Assembly (NCBI GenBank): GCA_028870705.1 | Contig: JAGWPD010000222.1 | Location: forward strand, 1-43,234 | Reading direction: 5' to 3' | From: Gammaproteobacteria bacterium | GTDB lineage: Bacteria; Pseudomonadota; Gammaproteobacteria; Steroidobacterales; Steroidobacteraceae | DNA: 43,234 bases | Shown: positions 23,867-32,408 of the stretch, piece by piece | How positions within the stretch are numbered: position 1 is the first letter of the stretch | Layout of the letters: each line of letters opens with the position of its first letter | Made by a program: the position numbers and the translations under genes | The notes under the pieces: model-generated | The model's database searches: none | What the model was told of the DNA's origin: nothing | The model's input: the letters and a program-made list of their open reading frames with translations, nothing else

Positions 23867-24286
23867 GTGCCAATACCGAACACCGAGGGCGGGCCCGCTG
23901 CCGCGGAGGCCGCCGGCGTGGCGCCGGGCGTCCCCGCGGTGCTGTGCGTGCAGCAGCGCGACAGTGATGAGATCCGCCGCGTGCTGGCGGCGCTGCACGC
24001 GCCGCTCCGTGAATGCGCCGATGGCCGCTCGGCCATAGCGGCGGCCGGCAGTGGCCCGCTGAGCTGCGCGGTCGTGCCACTGCAGATGCCCGACATGAAC
24101 GCCAGCGCGCTGATCGGCGCGCTGCGCGAGGCCGCGCCCGGGCTGGCGGTATTCGTGGTGGTCGACAACCCGGCCGTCAGCGAGGCAGTCGCGGTCATGC
24201 GCTCCGGCGCGCATGCGGTGATCGACAGTCGCATCCTCAGCACCGGCCTGATGGTGCACCTCGCGCCCCTGCTGCGGGCCCGCTGA
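23867..24286 (+). CDS. stand-alone pseudo-receiver domain protein
   Basis: 139 residues from GTG 23867, starting 35 bp after fixJ. After a ~20-residue Ala/Pro lead it follows the receiver fold (VPAVLCVQQRDSDEIRRVL, then SCAVVPLQMPDMNASALI, then LAVFVVVDNPAVSEAVAVMRSGAHAVID). All key residues are replaced: the acidic pair is Gln29-Gln30, the phospho-Asp is Pro71, the Ser/Thr is Val, and the Lys is lost. It therefore cannot be phosphorylated in the usual way. It resembles the FixJ receiver and may be a decayed or repurposed duplicate that interacts with FixL or FixJ. No output domain is present. Confidence 0.7.
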   Translation: MPIPNTEGGPAAAEAAGVAPGVPAVLCVQQRDSDEIRRVLAALHAPLRECADGRSAIAAAGSGPLSCAVVPLQMPDMNASALIGALREAAPGLAVFVVVDNPAVSEAVAVMRSGAHAVIDSRILSTGLMVHLAPLLRAR

Positions 24287-24351
24287 GGCGCGAGCGCGCC
24301 GTGGCGTTGTTTGCTAGCCTAGCGACCGATGCCGCCAATCCGCCGGTTCCG

Positions 24352-25380
24352 ATGAGCAATCCGCACGACAGCTGGTACCACGAGCGCGAATCCGCCTGGC
24401 TCTATCGGGTGGTGGCGGAGGCCGATGCCGATCAGCGCCACCAGCAGCTGTTCCGCGCGCTCTCGCAGGCTGCCGAGGAACAGGCAGCGCACTGGGCCAG
24501 GCTCGCGCGGCCCGGCGAATTCCGCCCACGGATGCGCGCGCGCCTGGTCGCCAGGCTGGTGCGCTGGCTGGGCCCGCGCGCGCTCAGGCCGGTGCTCGCC
24601 GCGATGAAACTGCGCGGCCTGTCGGTGTACAGCGGCGCGGCCGCCGTCGATGGCCACCTGATGCCCGTAACCGTACAGGATGTCGGCCAGCGCCATCGCA
24701 GCGTGACGGGCGGCAACAACCTGCGCGCCGCGGTGTTCGGCGTGAACGACGGCCTGGTCTCGAACCTGAGCCTGATACTCGGCGTGGCCGGCGCCGGCGC
24801 CAGCGCTCAGGTGATCCTCACCAGCGGGCTGGCGGGGCTGCTCGCCGGCTCGCTCTCGATGGCCTCGGGTGAATACGTATCGGTGCGTTCGCAACGCGAG
24901 ATGTACGAGTACCAGATCGGCCTCGAGCGCGACGAACTGGCCGAGTACCCGGCCGAGGAAGCAGAGGAACTGGCGCTGATCTACCAGGCCCGCGGCGTGG
25001 AACTGGAGCAGGCGCGTTCGATCGCCGCGCGGCTGATGGCCAATCCCGACCACGCGCTCAACACGCTCGCGCGCGAGGAACTCGGCCTCAATCCGGACGA
25101 CCTGGCCTCGCCCTGGGCGGCGGCGGCATTCTCGTTCTGTGCGTTCGGTTCGGGCGCGCTGCTGCCGCTCGTTCCCTACCTGACGCACATTGCCAGCGGC
25201 TCCGCGCTCTACTGGTCGGCGGGCACGACCATGGCGGCATTGTTCGGCGTGGGGATGGCGCTCAGTCTCTTCAATGGCCGCAACTCGCTCCACGGTGGCG
25301 CGCGCATGCTGCTGATCGGCGCGGCGGCGGCGGGCTGCACCTGGGCAGTCGGCCATTTCCTCGGCGCGGCGCTCGGCTAA
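24352..25380 (+). CDS. VIT1/CCC1 family transporter with N-terminal ferritin-like domain
   Basis: 342 residues from ATG 24352. Residues about 8-50 form a rubrerythrin/ferritin-like helical region, with ESAWLYRVVAE, DADQRHQQLFRALS and EEQAAHW (Glu and His placed as in such domains). The C-terminal ~200 residues are a VIT1 transporter: GNNLRAAVFGVNDGLVSNLSLILGVAGA, SGLAGLLAGSLSMASGEYVSVRSQREM, and further helices at the end. These proteins move Fe(II) or Mn(II) out of the cytosol. The ferritin-like part may bind the metal. It follows the FixLJ cluster after 65 bp; a regulatory link is not shown. Confidence 0.9.
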   Translation: MSNPHDSWYHERESAWLYRVVAEADADQRHQQLFRALSQAAEEQAAHWARLARPGEFRPRMRARLVARLVRWLGPRALRPVLAAMKLRGLSVYSGAAAVDGHLMPVTVQDVGQRHRSVTGGNNLRAAVFGVNDGLVSNLSLILGVAGAGASAQVILTSGLAGLLAGSLSMASGEYVSVRSQREMYEYQIGLERDELAEYPAEEAEELALIYQARGVELEQARSIAARLMANPDHALNTLAREELGLNPDDLASPWAAAAFSFCAFGSGALLPLVPYLTHIASGSALYWSAGTTMAALFGVGMALSLFNGRNSLHGGARMLLIGAAAAGCTWAVGHFLGAALG

Positions 25381-25411
25381 GCCCTTGTAACTGCTGGGAA
25401 CCCGGGCGAGC

Positions 25412-25440
25412 CCTTGAACTCCGGCGCTTCGGTATCATCT
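25412..25440 (+). promoter_or_regulatory. possible heat-shock (sigma32-like) promoter of htpX
   Basis: CCTTGAAC at 25412-25419 resembles the sigma32 -35 (CTTGAA). After 13 bp, TATCATCT (25433-25440) fits the CATnT part of the -10 (CCCCATnT) but not the C run. HtpX is heat-shock controlled in E. coli. The evidence is weak. Confidence 0.3.
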
Positions 25441-25489
25441 CAGGTTAGAGTCTACGCGTAGCCACACCCCGCAAGCGAAGGTCATACAC

Positions 25490-26368
25490 ATGAAGCGGAT
25501 ATTCCTGTTCCTGGTCACCAACCTCGCCGTGGTCATGGTGCTGTCGATCGTGGCCCGCGTCACCGGGCTCGATCGCTGGGTGGCGCTGCACGGCGGCAGC
25601 TACGAGGGCCTGCTGGCGATGGCCGCGCTGTTCGGCTTCGGCGGCGCGCTGATCTCGCTGGCGATGTCAAAGTGGATGGCCAAGCGCATGATGGGCGTGC
25701 AGGTCATCGAACGCCCGTCGAACGCGAACGAGGAATGGCTGGTCGGCACCGTGCGCCAGCTCGCCACGCAGGCCGGCATAGGCATGCCCGAGGTCGGCGT
25801 GTTCGACTCACCGCAGCCCAACGCCTTCGCCACCGGCGCGCGGCGCGACGCGGCCCTGGTGGCCGTGAGCACGGGGCTGCTGCAGGGCATGAAGCGCAAT
25901 GAAGTGGAGGCGGTACTCGGCCACGAGATCACGCACGTCGCCAATGGCGACATGGTGACCCTCACGTTGATCCAGGGCGTGGTCAATACCTTCGTGATCT
26001 TCCTCGCGCGCGTGATCGGCGGCATCGTCGATCGGGCGATGTCGCGCGATGGCGAAGGACGCGGCGGCATCGGCTATTTTGTCACCGTGATGTTCACCCA
26101 GGTGGTACTGGGGATCCTCGCCAGCATGATCGTCATGTGGTTCTCCCGGCGCCGCGAATTCCGCGCCGATGCGGGCGGCGCACGCCTGTCCGGCCGCAAC
26201 AACATGATCGCGGCGCTCGAGCGGCTCCGCCTGGCGCACGAACCGAGCCTGCCGAACCAGCTGGCTGCGTTCGGCATTGGCGGGGGGCCGGGCACGGGGC
26301 TGCAGCGGCTGTTCCTCAGTCATCCGCCGCTCGGGGAGCGCATCGCCGCGCTCCAGAAACAGGTGTGA
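25490..26368 (+). CDS. htpX: membrane protease HtpX
   Basis: Zinc metalloprotease of the inner membrane that degrades misfolded membrane proteins. It has 292 residues, the standard length. Two N-terminal helices (FLFLVTNLAVVMVLSIVA and LAMAALFGFGGALISLAM) come before the zinc motif HEITHVANGD (VLGHEITH). Two more helices follow (LTLIQGVVNTFVIFLARVIG and FVTVMFTQVVLGILASMIVMW), then the third zinc ligand Glu in RRREFRADAGGA. The C-terminal LSHPPLGERIAAL is typical. It is a single gene with its own 109-bp upstream region. Confidence 0.96.
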   Translation: MKRIFLFLVTNLAVVMVLSIVARVTGLDRWVALHGGSYEGLLAMAALFGFGGALISLAMSKWMAKRMMGVQVIERPSNANEEWLVGTVRQLATQAGIGMPEVGVFDSPQPNAFATGARRDAALVAVSTGLLQGMKRNEVEAVLGHEITHVANGDMVTLTLIQGVVNTFVIFLARVIGGIVDRAMSRDGEGRGGIGYFVTVMFTQVVLGILASMIVMWFSRRREFRADAGGARLSGRNNMIAALERLRLAHEPSLPNQLAAFGIGGGPGTGLQRLFLSHPPLGERIAALQKQV

Positions 26369-26395
26369 AGTCGTTCACTTAAGTCATTGAATTTA

Positions 26396-26440
26396 CAGAG
26401 AACGATTGCAAGCCTGGGCTTGCTTCGGTACAGTTCTCTG
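26396..26440. promoter_or_regulatory. nested inverted repeats over the desaturase promoter
   Basis: Outer arms CAGAGAAC (26396-26403) and GTTCTCTG (26433-26440). Inner arms GCAAGCC (26408-26414) and GGCTTGC (26417-26423), separated by TG. A sigma70-like promoter lies in the same place: TTGCAA (26406-26411), 17 bp, TACAGT (26429-26434). The inner palindrome fills the spacer, so this looks like an operator for a repressor of fatty acid desaturation. The regulator is not known. Confidence 0.45.
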
Positions 26441-26458
26441 CTACCTCACATAACCTGA

Positions 26459-26474
26459 GGCCGCAAGCGCGGCC
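26459..26474 (+). promoter_or_regulatory. leader hairpin before the desaturase RBS
   Basis: GGCCGC-AAGC-GCGGCC, a 6-bp all-GC stem with a 4-nt loop, directly followed by CCGAGG (RBS) and the ATG at 26487. It could insulate or modulate ribosome access; effect unknown. Confidence 0.35.
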
Positions 26475-26486
26475 CCGAGGAAAACG

Positions 26487-27458
26487 ATGGCCGCCACCGA
26501 CGATCACAAGTCTTTCCGCCTGACAGCGCGCCTGCGGGATGTCGTGGTCGGCTGCTGGGACACCAGCAAGCTGAAACTCGCGGTGGCCAGCGGGCACATG
26601 CCCGACCGCGTCGACTGGGCGCGCAGTGTGCCCTTCCTGCTGATGCACCTGGCCTGTTTCGCGGCGATCTGGACCGGCGTGAGCCCGGTGGCGGTCGCGG
26701 TCGCGGTCGGCGCCTACGTGGTGCGCATGTTCGCGATCACCGGCTTCTACCATCGCTACTTTTCGCACCGCACCTTCAAGACCTCGCGCGCCGGGCAGTT
26801 CATCTTCGGCCTGCTGGGCGCGTCGGCGGTCCAGCGCGGGCCGGTCTGGTGGGCGGCCCATCACCGGCATCACCACGCGAATTCGGACCGGGCGTCGGAT
26901 GTTCACTCGCCATCGCAGCATGGATTTTGGCGTTCGCATACAGGCTGGTTCCTGACGATCAAGGGCTTCGCGCCCGATTTCCAGCTGGTACGCGACCTGA
27001 TGAGGTTCCCTGAGCTGCGCTGGCTCGACCGCTTCGACATCTTCGTGCCGGTACTGCTGGGCGTGGGCATGTTCCTGCTGGGCGTCGTCCTGCACAAGGT
27101 CGCGCCGGGCCTCGGCACCAACGGCTGGCAGATGCTGGTCTGGGGCTTCGTGATATCGACCGTGTTCTGCTGGCACGCGACCTACACGATCAATTCGCTC
27201 TCGCACGTGTTCGGCCGGCAGCGCTACAAGACCGGCGACACCAGCCGCAACAACTGGCTGCTGGCGATCCTCACGCTCGGCGAAGGCTGGCACAACAACC
27301 ACCATTACTATCCCAACACGGTGCGCCAGGGCTTCTACTGGTGGGAATACGACATCACGTTCTACCTGCTGAAGCTGCTGAGCTGGACCGGCCTGATCTG
27401 GGATCTCAAGCCGATCCCGCTTGCGGTGCGCGAGAATCGCGCCCGACGGCTCAGCTAG
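26487..27458 (+). CDS. acyl-CoA/acyl-lipid delta-9-type fatty acid desaturase
   Basis: 323 residues, membrane di-iron enzyme that introduces a cis double bond into fatty acyl chains using oxygen. The three His boxes are complete: HRYFSHR, HHRHHH and HNNHHY. About four membrane helices are visible (from SVPFLLMHLACFAAIW; from PVAVAVAVGAYVVRMF; from IFVPVLLGVGMFLLGVVL; from QMLVWGFVISTVFCW). RNNWLLAILTLGEGWHNNHH is the signature C-terminal region. RBS GAGG at 26477-26480. It lies 93 bp before a cyclopropane synthase gene, so both act on membrane lipid fluidity. Confidence 0.93.
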   Translation: MAATDDHKSFRLTARLRDVVVGCWDTSKLKLAVASGHMPDRVDWARSVPFLLMHLACFAAIWTGVSPVAVAVAVGAYVVRMFAITGFYHRYFSHRTFKTSRAGQFIFGLLGASAVQRGPVWWAAHHRHHHANSDRASDVHSPSQHGFWRSHTGWFLTIKGFAPDFQLVRDLMRFPELRWLDRFDIFVPVLLGVGMFLLGVVLHKVAPGLGTNGWQMLVWGFVISTVFCWHATYTINSLSHVFGRQRYKTGDTSRNNWLLAILTLGEGWHNNHHYYPNTVRQGFYWWEYDITFYLLKLLSWTGLIWDLKPIPLAVRENRARRLS

Positions 27459-27551
27459 GTGCACGTGCCTCGCAAAGCCCGCCGGCTGCGCAAGAGCAGT
27501 TAGCCCGCGCCGCGTTGGCCGGCCGCGCCAAGTTCAGGGGGTACTGGCGCC

Positions 27552-28826
27552 GTGAAACCGAGCATCGTTCCTGCCGACCTCGACCTGCCTGAAGCGGCCG
27601 GGCCCGGCCCGCTGGCCGCCCTCGGCCGCCGGCTGCTGCGCGCCCAGTTGGCACGCCTCCGGGATGGCGAGATCCGCATCGTCGATATCGACGGCGAGCG
27701 TTGCTTTGGCGCGCGCACCGAGCGCTGCCCACTGTCGGCAACCCTCGAGGTCCTGCACCCGCGCTTCTACGCCGACGCGGCCTTCGGCGGCACGGTGGGC
27801 GCGGGCGCGGCCTACATCCGCGGGCTGTGGCGCTGCACCGACCTGACCTCCCTGACCCGCATCATGTACGCCAATCGCGCGCTGATGGACCGGATGGACC
27901 GGCGCTGGACCTTCATCAGCCGCCCGCTGCTGCGCGTCTTCCACTGGCTGCATCGCAATGACACGGACGGGAGCGAGCGCAACATCCGCGCGCACTACGA
28001 CCTCGGCAACGAATTCTACCGGCTGATGCTCGATGAGACGATGGCGTACTCCTGCGGCATATTCGCCGATGAATCGACCAGCCTGGCAGAAGCCTCGCGC
28101 GCGAAGTTCGACACTGCCTGCCGCAAGCTCGCGCTGCAGCCCGGCGACCAGCTGCTCGAGATCGGCACCGGCTGGGGCGGCCTGGCACTGCACGCGGCCC
28201 GGCATTACGGCTGCCATGTCACGACCACCACGATCTCGCGCGAGCAGCATGACTACGCGCGCGCGCAGATCCAGCGCGCGGGCCTGGGCGACCGGATCAC
28301 GCTGCTGCTCGAGGATTACCGCGCATTGCGCGGCCGCTACGACAAGCTGGTCTCGGTCGAGATGATCGAGGCGGTTGGCGCACCGTACCTCGACACCTAC
28401 CTGGCCAAGTGTGCCGCGCTGCTGCGCGAGGGCGGCTCGATGCTGCTGCAGGCGATCACGATCCAGGACCAGGACTACCACGCGCAGCTGCGCTCGGTCA
28501 ATTTCATCCAGCGCTACGTGTTCCCGGGCAGCTTCATCCCCTCGGTCAGCGCGATCGCCGAGTCACTGCGGCGCGCCACCGACCTGAAGATATTCCACCT
28601 CGAGGACATCGGCCCGCACTACGCGCGCACGCTGGCACTGTGGCGGCGCAATTTCACCGAACACCTCGGCGCGGTGCGCAGGCTCGGCTTCAGCGAACGC
28701 TTCATCCGGCTGTGGGAGTTCTATCTGTGCAGCTGCGAGGGCGGCTTCGCCGAACGCGCGCTCGGCGACGTGCAGATGCTGCTGACCAAGCCGGGCTGCC
28801 GCCGCGCCGTGATCACCGCGGGCTGA
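27552..28826 (+). CDS. cfa: cyclopropane-fatty-acyl-phospholipid synthase family protein
   Basis: 424 residues from GTG 27552, SAM-dependent methyltransferase that adds a methylene to the double bond of phospholipid acyl chains. The N-terminal ~100 residues are the lipid-binding region (FGGTVGAGAAYIRGLWRCTDL). The catalytic part starts near NIRAHYDLGNEFYRLMLDETMAYSCGIF. The SAM motif is LLEIGTGWGGLALHAA. KLVSVEMIEAVG and FIQRYVFPGSFIPSV are conserved, and RLWEFYLCSCEGGF is the C-terminal signature. It can use the products of the preceding desaturase. Close paralogs with other methyl-transfer roles exist, so the exact product is likely but not certain. Confidence 0.88.
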   Translation: MKPSIVPADLDLPEAAGPGPLAALGRRLLRAQLARLRDGEIRIVDIDGERCFGARTERCPLSATLEVLHPRFYADAAFGGTVGAGAAYIRGLWRCTDLTSLTRIMYANRALMDRMDRRWTFISRPLLRVFHWLHRNDTDGSERNIRAHYDLGNEFYRLMLDETMAYSCGIFADESTSLAEASRAKFDTACRKLALQPGDQLLEIGTGWGGLALHAARHYGCHVTTTTISREQHDYARAQIQRAGLGDRITLLLEDYRALRGRYDKLVSVEMIEAVGAPYLDTYLAKCAALLREGGSMLLQAITIQDQDYHAQLRSVNFIQRYVFPGSFIPSVSAIAESLRRATDLKIFHLEDIGPHYARTLALWRRNFTEHLGAVRRLGFSERFIRLWEFYLCSCEGGFAERALGDVQMLLTKPGCRRAVITAG

Positions 28827-28856
28827 GCCGTGCCGCGGCGCCCGCTTGACCGGTAG

Positions 28857-30323
28857 ATGTCTGCCTCCGGCGCCCGGGACGGTGCGTCCCTGCTCGAATC
28901 GCTGCGCGCCGCGATGCCCCCTGGCGTCCTGCTCGAGGATGAGGCGGCCGCGGCGCCGCTGCTCGCCGACCATCGTCATCTCTACCAGGGACGAGCCCTG
29001 GCGATCGCGCTGCCACGCAGCACCGCCGAGGTCGCGACGCTCCTTGCCTGGTGCAACGAGCGGCGCATCGGCGTGGTCCCGCAGGGCGGCAATACGGGCT
29101 ATTGCGGCGGCGCGACCCCGGACGAGTCCGGCATGCAACTGCTGGTCGGCCTGCAGCGCATGCGCCAGGTACGCGCGGTCGACGCGGCGAATTTCTCGCT
29201 GACCGTCGAGGCCGGCTGCACCCTGGCCGAAGTGCAACAGGCGGCGGTAGCGGCCGACCGTTTCTTCCCGCTCGAGCTCGGCTCCGCGGGCAGTTGCCAG
29301 ATTGGTGGCAATCTAGCCACCAACGCCGGTGGACTGAACGTGCTGCGCTTCGGCATGGCCCGCGCCCTCACGCTCGGCGTCGAGGCGGTGCTCGCCGACG
29401 GCAGCGTCTGCAGCCACCTGCGCGCGCTGCGCAAGGACAACACCGGCTACGACCTGGTTTCGCTCCTGGTCGGCTCAGAGGGCACGCTGGGCATCATCAC
29501 CGCGGCCACGCTCAGGCTCTGGCCGCGGTTGCGCGCTACGGCCACTGCTTTCGTCGCCGTGCCGGACGTCGCCGCGGCGGTGGCGCTGCTCGCCCGGCTG
29601 CGCGTCGCCGCTGGTGAGCGCGTCAACTCCTTCGAGCTGCTGCCGCGCAGCGCGCTCGAACTCGCGCTGCGGCATATCGAGGGCCTCGCGGATCCGCTCG
29701 CGGCGGCGCACGGCTGGTACGTGCTGTGCGAGCTCAGTTCGTTCACCGAGGAGCCGTTGGCAGACCTGCTCGGGCAGGCGCTCGGCGACGCGCTGGCGGC
29801 CGGATTGGCGACGGATGCCGCGCTGGCCGCGAACGAGCGCCAGCGCGCACAGCTCTGGCGCCTGCGCGAAAACGTGCCGGAGGCGCAGCGGCGCGCAGGC
29901 CCAAGCCTCAAGCACGACATCTCGGTGCCGATCGCCGCCCTGCCCGGCTTCGTCGCCGAGGCTTCGGCCTGGGTCCGCGCCCATGTGCCGGCAGGCATGC
30001 TGGTGGCCTACGGGCACGCGGGCGACGGCAACCTGCATTTCAACATCAGCTTCCCGCAGGAGACCGCAGCCGGCCAGCTGGCGCGCGAAGAACCGGTCAT
30101 CCGCCGCGCGATCCACGACCTGGTGGCGGCGCACGGCGGCAGCTTCAGCGCCGAGCACGGCATCGGACGTCTGAAAGTCGGCGAACTCGAGCGCTACGCC
30201 CCGCCGGGGACATTGGCCATGATGCGCGCCATCAAGAATGCACTCGACCCGCACGGCATCATGAACCCCGGGAAAGTGCTGGCCGCCGGCGGCCAGGGCG
30301 GGGAAACTCCGGGCGGGCACTGA
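28857..30323 (+). CDS. FAD-linked D-2-hydroxyacid dehydrogenase (GlcD/D2HGDH family)
   Basis: 488 residues. FAD-binding type-4 domain: [45 protein letters not shown] and [19 protein letters not shown]-terminal FAD oxidase domain: [27 protein letters not shown] and the terminal signature [17 protein letters not shown], then [15 protein letters not shown]. This is the D-2-hydroxyglutarate/D-lactate dehydrogenase group, and the substrate cannot be fixed from sequence. It lies 30 bp after the cfa gene and converges on tesB. Confidence 0.9.
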   Translation: MSASGARDGASLLESLRAAMPPGVLLEDEAAAAPLLADHRHLYQGRALAIALPRSTAEVATLLAWCNERRIGVVPQGGNTGYCGGATPDESGMQLLVGLQRMRQVRAVDAANFSLTVEAGCTLAEVQQAAVAADRFFPLELGSAGSCQIGGNLATNAGGLNVLRFGMARALTLGVEAVLADGSVCSHLRALRKDNTGYDLVSLLVGSEGTLGIITAATLRLWPRLRATATAFVAVPDVAAAVALLARLRVAAGERVNSFELLPRSALELALRHIEGLADPLAAAHGWYVLCELSSFTEEPLADLLGQALGDALAAGLATDAALAANERQRAQLWRLRENVPEAQRRAGPSLKHDISVPIAALPGFVAEASAWVRAHVPAGMLVAYGHAGDGNLHFNISFPQETAAGQLAREEPVIRRAIHDLVAAHGGSFSAEHGIGRLKVGELERYAPPGTLAMMRAIKNALDPHGIMNPGKVLAAGGQGGETPGGH

Positions 30324-30339
30324 TCGCCAACGCCGGGTG

Positions 30340-31206
30340 TTAACTGCCTTCGGGCGGCAAGACCCGGATCAGCCCTTCCTGAGTCGTGCTGGCGACCAGC
30401 ACCCCGTAGCGTGAATACAGGCTCCCGCGCGTGAATCCACGCGCGCCCGAGGCGCTCGGGCTGTCGGCAGCGTACAACAACCAGTCGTCCATGCGCACCT
30501 TGCGGTGGAACCACATCGCATGATCGATGCTGGCAAGGACCAGTTTGCCGCGCGCGATGCTGTGCCGGTGCCGTACCAGCGCCGTGCCGAGCAGGTGGAA
30601 ATCGGAGGCGTAGGCCAGCAGGCACTGGTGCAGGCGATCGTCGTCGGGGAGCCGATCGACGGTGCGGATCCACAGGTACTGGCGGTGCGTGCCGGCGATG
30701 GTCGCGGTCACCGCCGCGGGCACCGCGCGGAATTCGATCGGACGCTCATGCATGAACTGGCGCAGGCGCGGCGACAGGCCTTCGAGGAACTCGGAACCGG
30801 GCAGGAGCGATTCGGGCAGCGCCTCGGGAGGCGGCACATCCGGCATGCCGAGCTGGTGCTCGAGACCCGTTTCCGGCACCTGGAACGAGGCCGAGCAGTT
30901 GAAGATCTGCTCGCCGTGCTGGATCGCAGTGACGCGCCGGCTGGTGAAGCTGTGGCCGTCGCGGCTGCGGTCGACGAAGTAGACGATCGGCGCGTTGAAG
31001 TCCCCGCGCCGCAGGAAATAGGCATGCAGCGAGTGGACCACGCGCTCTGCGTCGACAGTCGCGTAAGCGGCCTGCAGCGCCTGGCCCAGCACCTGGCCGC
31101 CGTACACCTGCGGGCTGCCGATGTCGCGGCTCGCGCCGCGGAAGATGTTGACCTCGAGCCGCTCGAGCTCCAGCAGCTGCAGCAGGCCTTCGAGCCGCTG
31201 GTCCAC
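30340..31206 (-). CDS. tesB: acyl-CoA thioesterase II (TesB)
   Basis: 288 residues, the usual length. Double hotdog fold that hydrolyses acyl-CoA to free fatty acid and CoA. Motifs: FRGASRDIGSPQVYGGQVLGQAL near the N-terminus, VHSLHAYFLRRGDFNAPIVY, RDGHSFTSRRVTAIQ and the C-terminal SIDHAMWFHR, LLYAADSPSASGARGFTRGSLY. These match TesB. It is followed by a short gap and then, on the same strand upstream, the ferredoxin reductase gene (stop at 31229). Confidence 0.93.
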   Translation of the reverse strand: MDQRLEGLLQLLELERLEVNIFRGASRDIGSPQVYGGQVLGQALQAAYATVDAERVVHSLHAYFLRRGDFNAPIVYFVDRSRDGHSFTSRRVTAIQHGEQIFNCSASFQVPETGLEHQLGMPDVPPPEALPESLLPGSEFLEGLSPRLRQFMHERPIEFRAVPAAVTATIAGTHRQYLWIRTVDRLPDDDRLHQCLLAYASDFHLLGTALVRHRHSIARGKLVLASIDHAMWFHRKVRMDDWLLYAADSPSASGARGFTRGSLYSRYGVLVASTTQEGLIRVLPPEGS

Positions 31207-31228
31207 CTACGGTCCGTCCACCACGGTC

Positions 31229-32263
31229 TCAGCCTGCCGCGACGCCCAGGCGTTTCTGCATCGCCGGGCTGGTCGTGGTGTATTGCAGGAACTGCTTCTT
31301 CGCCGGGTACAGGTGGTGTTGCACGGCGAAGGCGGCAAGCGCCGCCTCGTGGAAGCCGGACAGGATCAGCTTCTTCTTGCCGGGATAGGTGTTGATGTCA
31401 CCGATTGCGAACACGCCCGGGATGTTCGACTGGAATTTCTCCGTGTCGACCTTGATCGCGCGCCTGTCGAGCTCGAGGCCCCACTCGGCGATCGGCCCCA
31501 GCTTTGGCGCGAGCCCGAAGAACACCAGCAGCTGCTCGGCTGCGAGCGATTGCAGCGTGGCATCGGCGCGCTTGATCTCGACTCCCGACAGCTGGCCGTT
31601 CGCCGTATGCAGCGCATGCGCGACGCCTTCGATGAACCGCAATTTGCCCGCGTCTTCGAGTTCGCGCATGCGCGCCACCGAAGCGGGTGCGCCGCGGAAT
31701 TGCGCGCGCCGATGCACCACGGTGAGCGCTGCGGCCCGGGGCGCCAGGTCGATCGCCCAGTCGAGCGCCGAATCGCCACCGCCGAACACCACGAGCCTGC
31801 GGCCCTGCAGTTCTGCGGCATTGCGCACCTTGTAGTGGATCTGCCGGCCTTCGTAGGCTTCCGCGCCCTCTACGCCCAGGCGCCGCGGCTGGAACGAACC
31901 GACGCCGGCGGCGATCACGACTGCGCCGGCATCGAACACCGTGCCCGCGCTGGTGACCACGCGGAAACGGCCACCCGGCTGCGGTTCGAGGCCGACGGCC
32001 TCCTCGCCCAGGTGCAGTTCGGCGCCGAATGGCTTGATCTGCTGCATCAGGCGATCGACCAGTTCCTGAGCGCCGCAGACCGGTACGGCCGGGATGTCAT
32101 AGATGGGCTTGTCCGGGTAGAGCTCGGTGCACTGGCCGCCTGGGGCAGCCAGCGAATCAAGCACGTGCGCCTTGATGCCGAGCAGGCCGAGTTCGAACAC
32201 CTGGAAGAGCCCCGCCGGACCGGCGCCAATGATCACCGCTTCGGCCGCTATCGGATCGCTCAA
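31229..32263 (-). CDS. ferredoxin/flavodoxin--NADP reductase, thioredoxin-reductase-like (YumC type)
   Basis: 344 residues. FAD motif IIGAGPAGLF, the family segment APGGQCTELYPDKPIYDIP, NADP motif VVFGGGDSALDWAIDL, and C-terminal FAIGDINTYPGKKKLILSGFHEAA. The redox-active CxxC of thioredoxin reductase is absent, which separates this ferredoxin-NADP reductase group from TrxB. It supplies reduced ferredoxin or returns electrons to NADP. It is divergent from gabT with 145 bp between. Confidence 0.92.
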   Translation of the reverse strand: MSDPIAAEAVIIGAGPAGLFQVFELGLLGIKAHVLDSLAAPGGQCTELYPDKPIYDIPAVPVCGAQELVDRLMQQIKPFGAELHLGEEAVGLEPQPGGRFRVVTSAGTVFDAGAVVIAAGVGSFQPRRLGVEGAEAYEGRQIHYKVRNAAELQGRRLVVFGGGDSALDWAIDLAPRAAALTVVHRRAQFRGAPASVARMRELEDAGKLRFIEGVAHALHTANGQLSGVEIKRADATLQSLAAEQLLVFFGLAPKLGPIAEWGLELDRRAIKVDTEKFQSNIPGVFAIGDINTYPGKKKLILSGFHEAALAAFAVQHHLYPAKKQFLQYTTTSPAMQKRLGVAAG

Positions 32264-32408
32264 TTTGCTGCTGCCTCGAGGGGTCGGGAAGGGCGGGCAA
32301 TTCTAGCCACGCAACCCCTAGCCATCAAACGAAAATACGGGGAAAATCGATTCAAACCTTATGTGCCGCCGGGCATATCGGGGCCATTCCAATGCCGCGA
32401 GGAAGACC

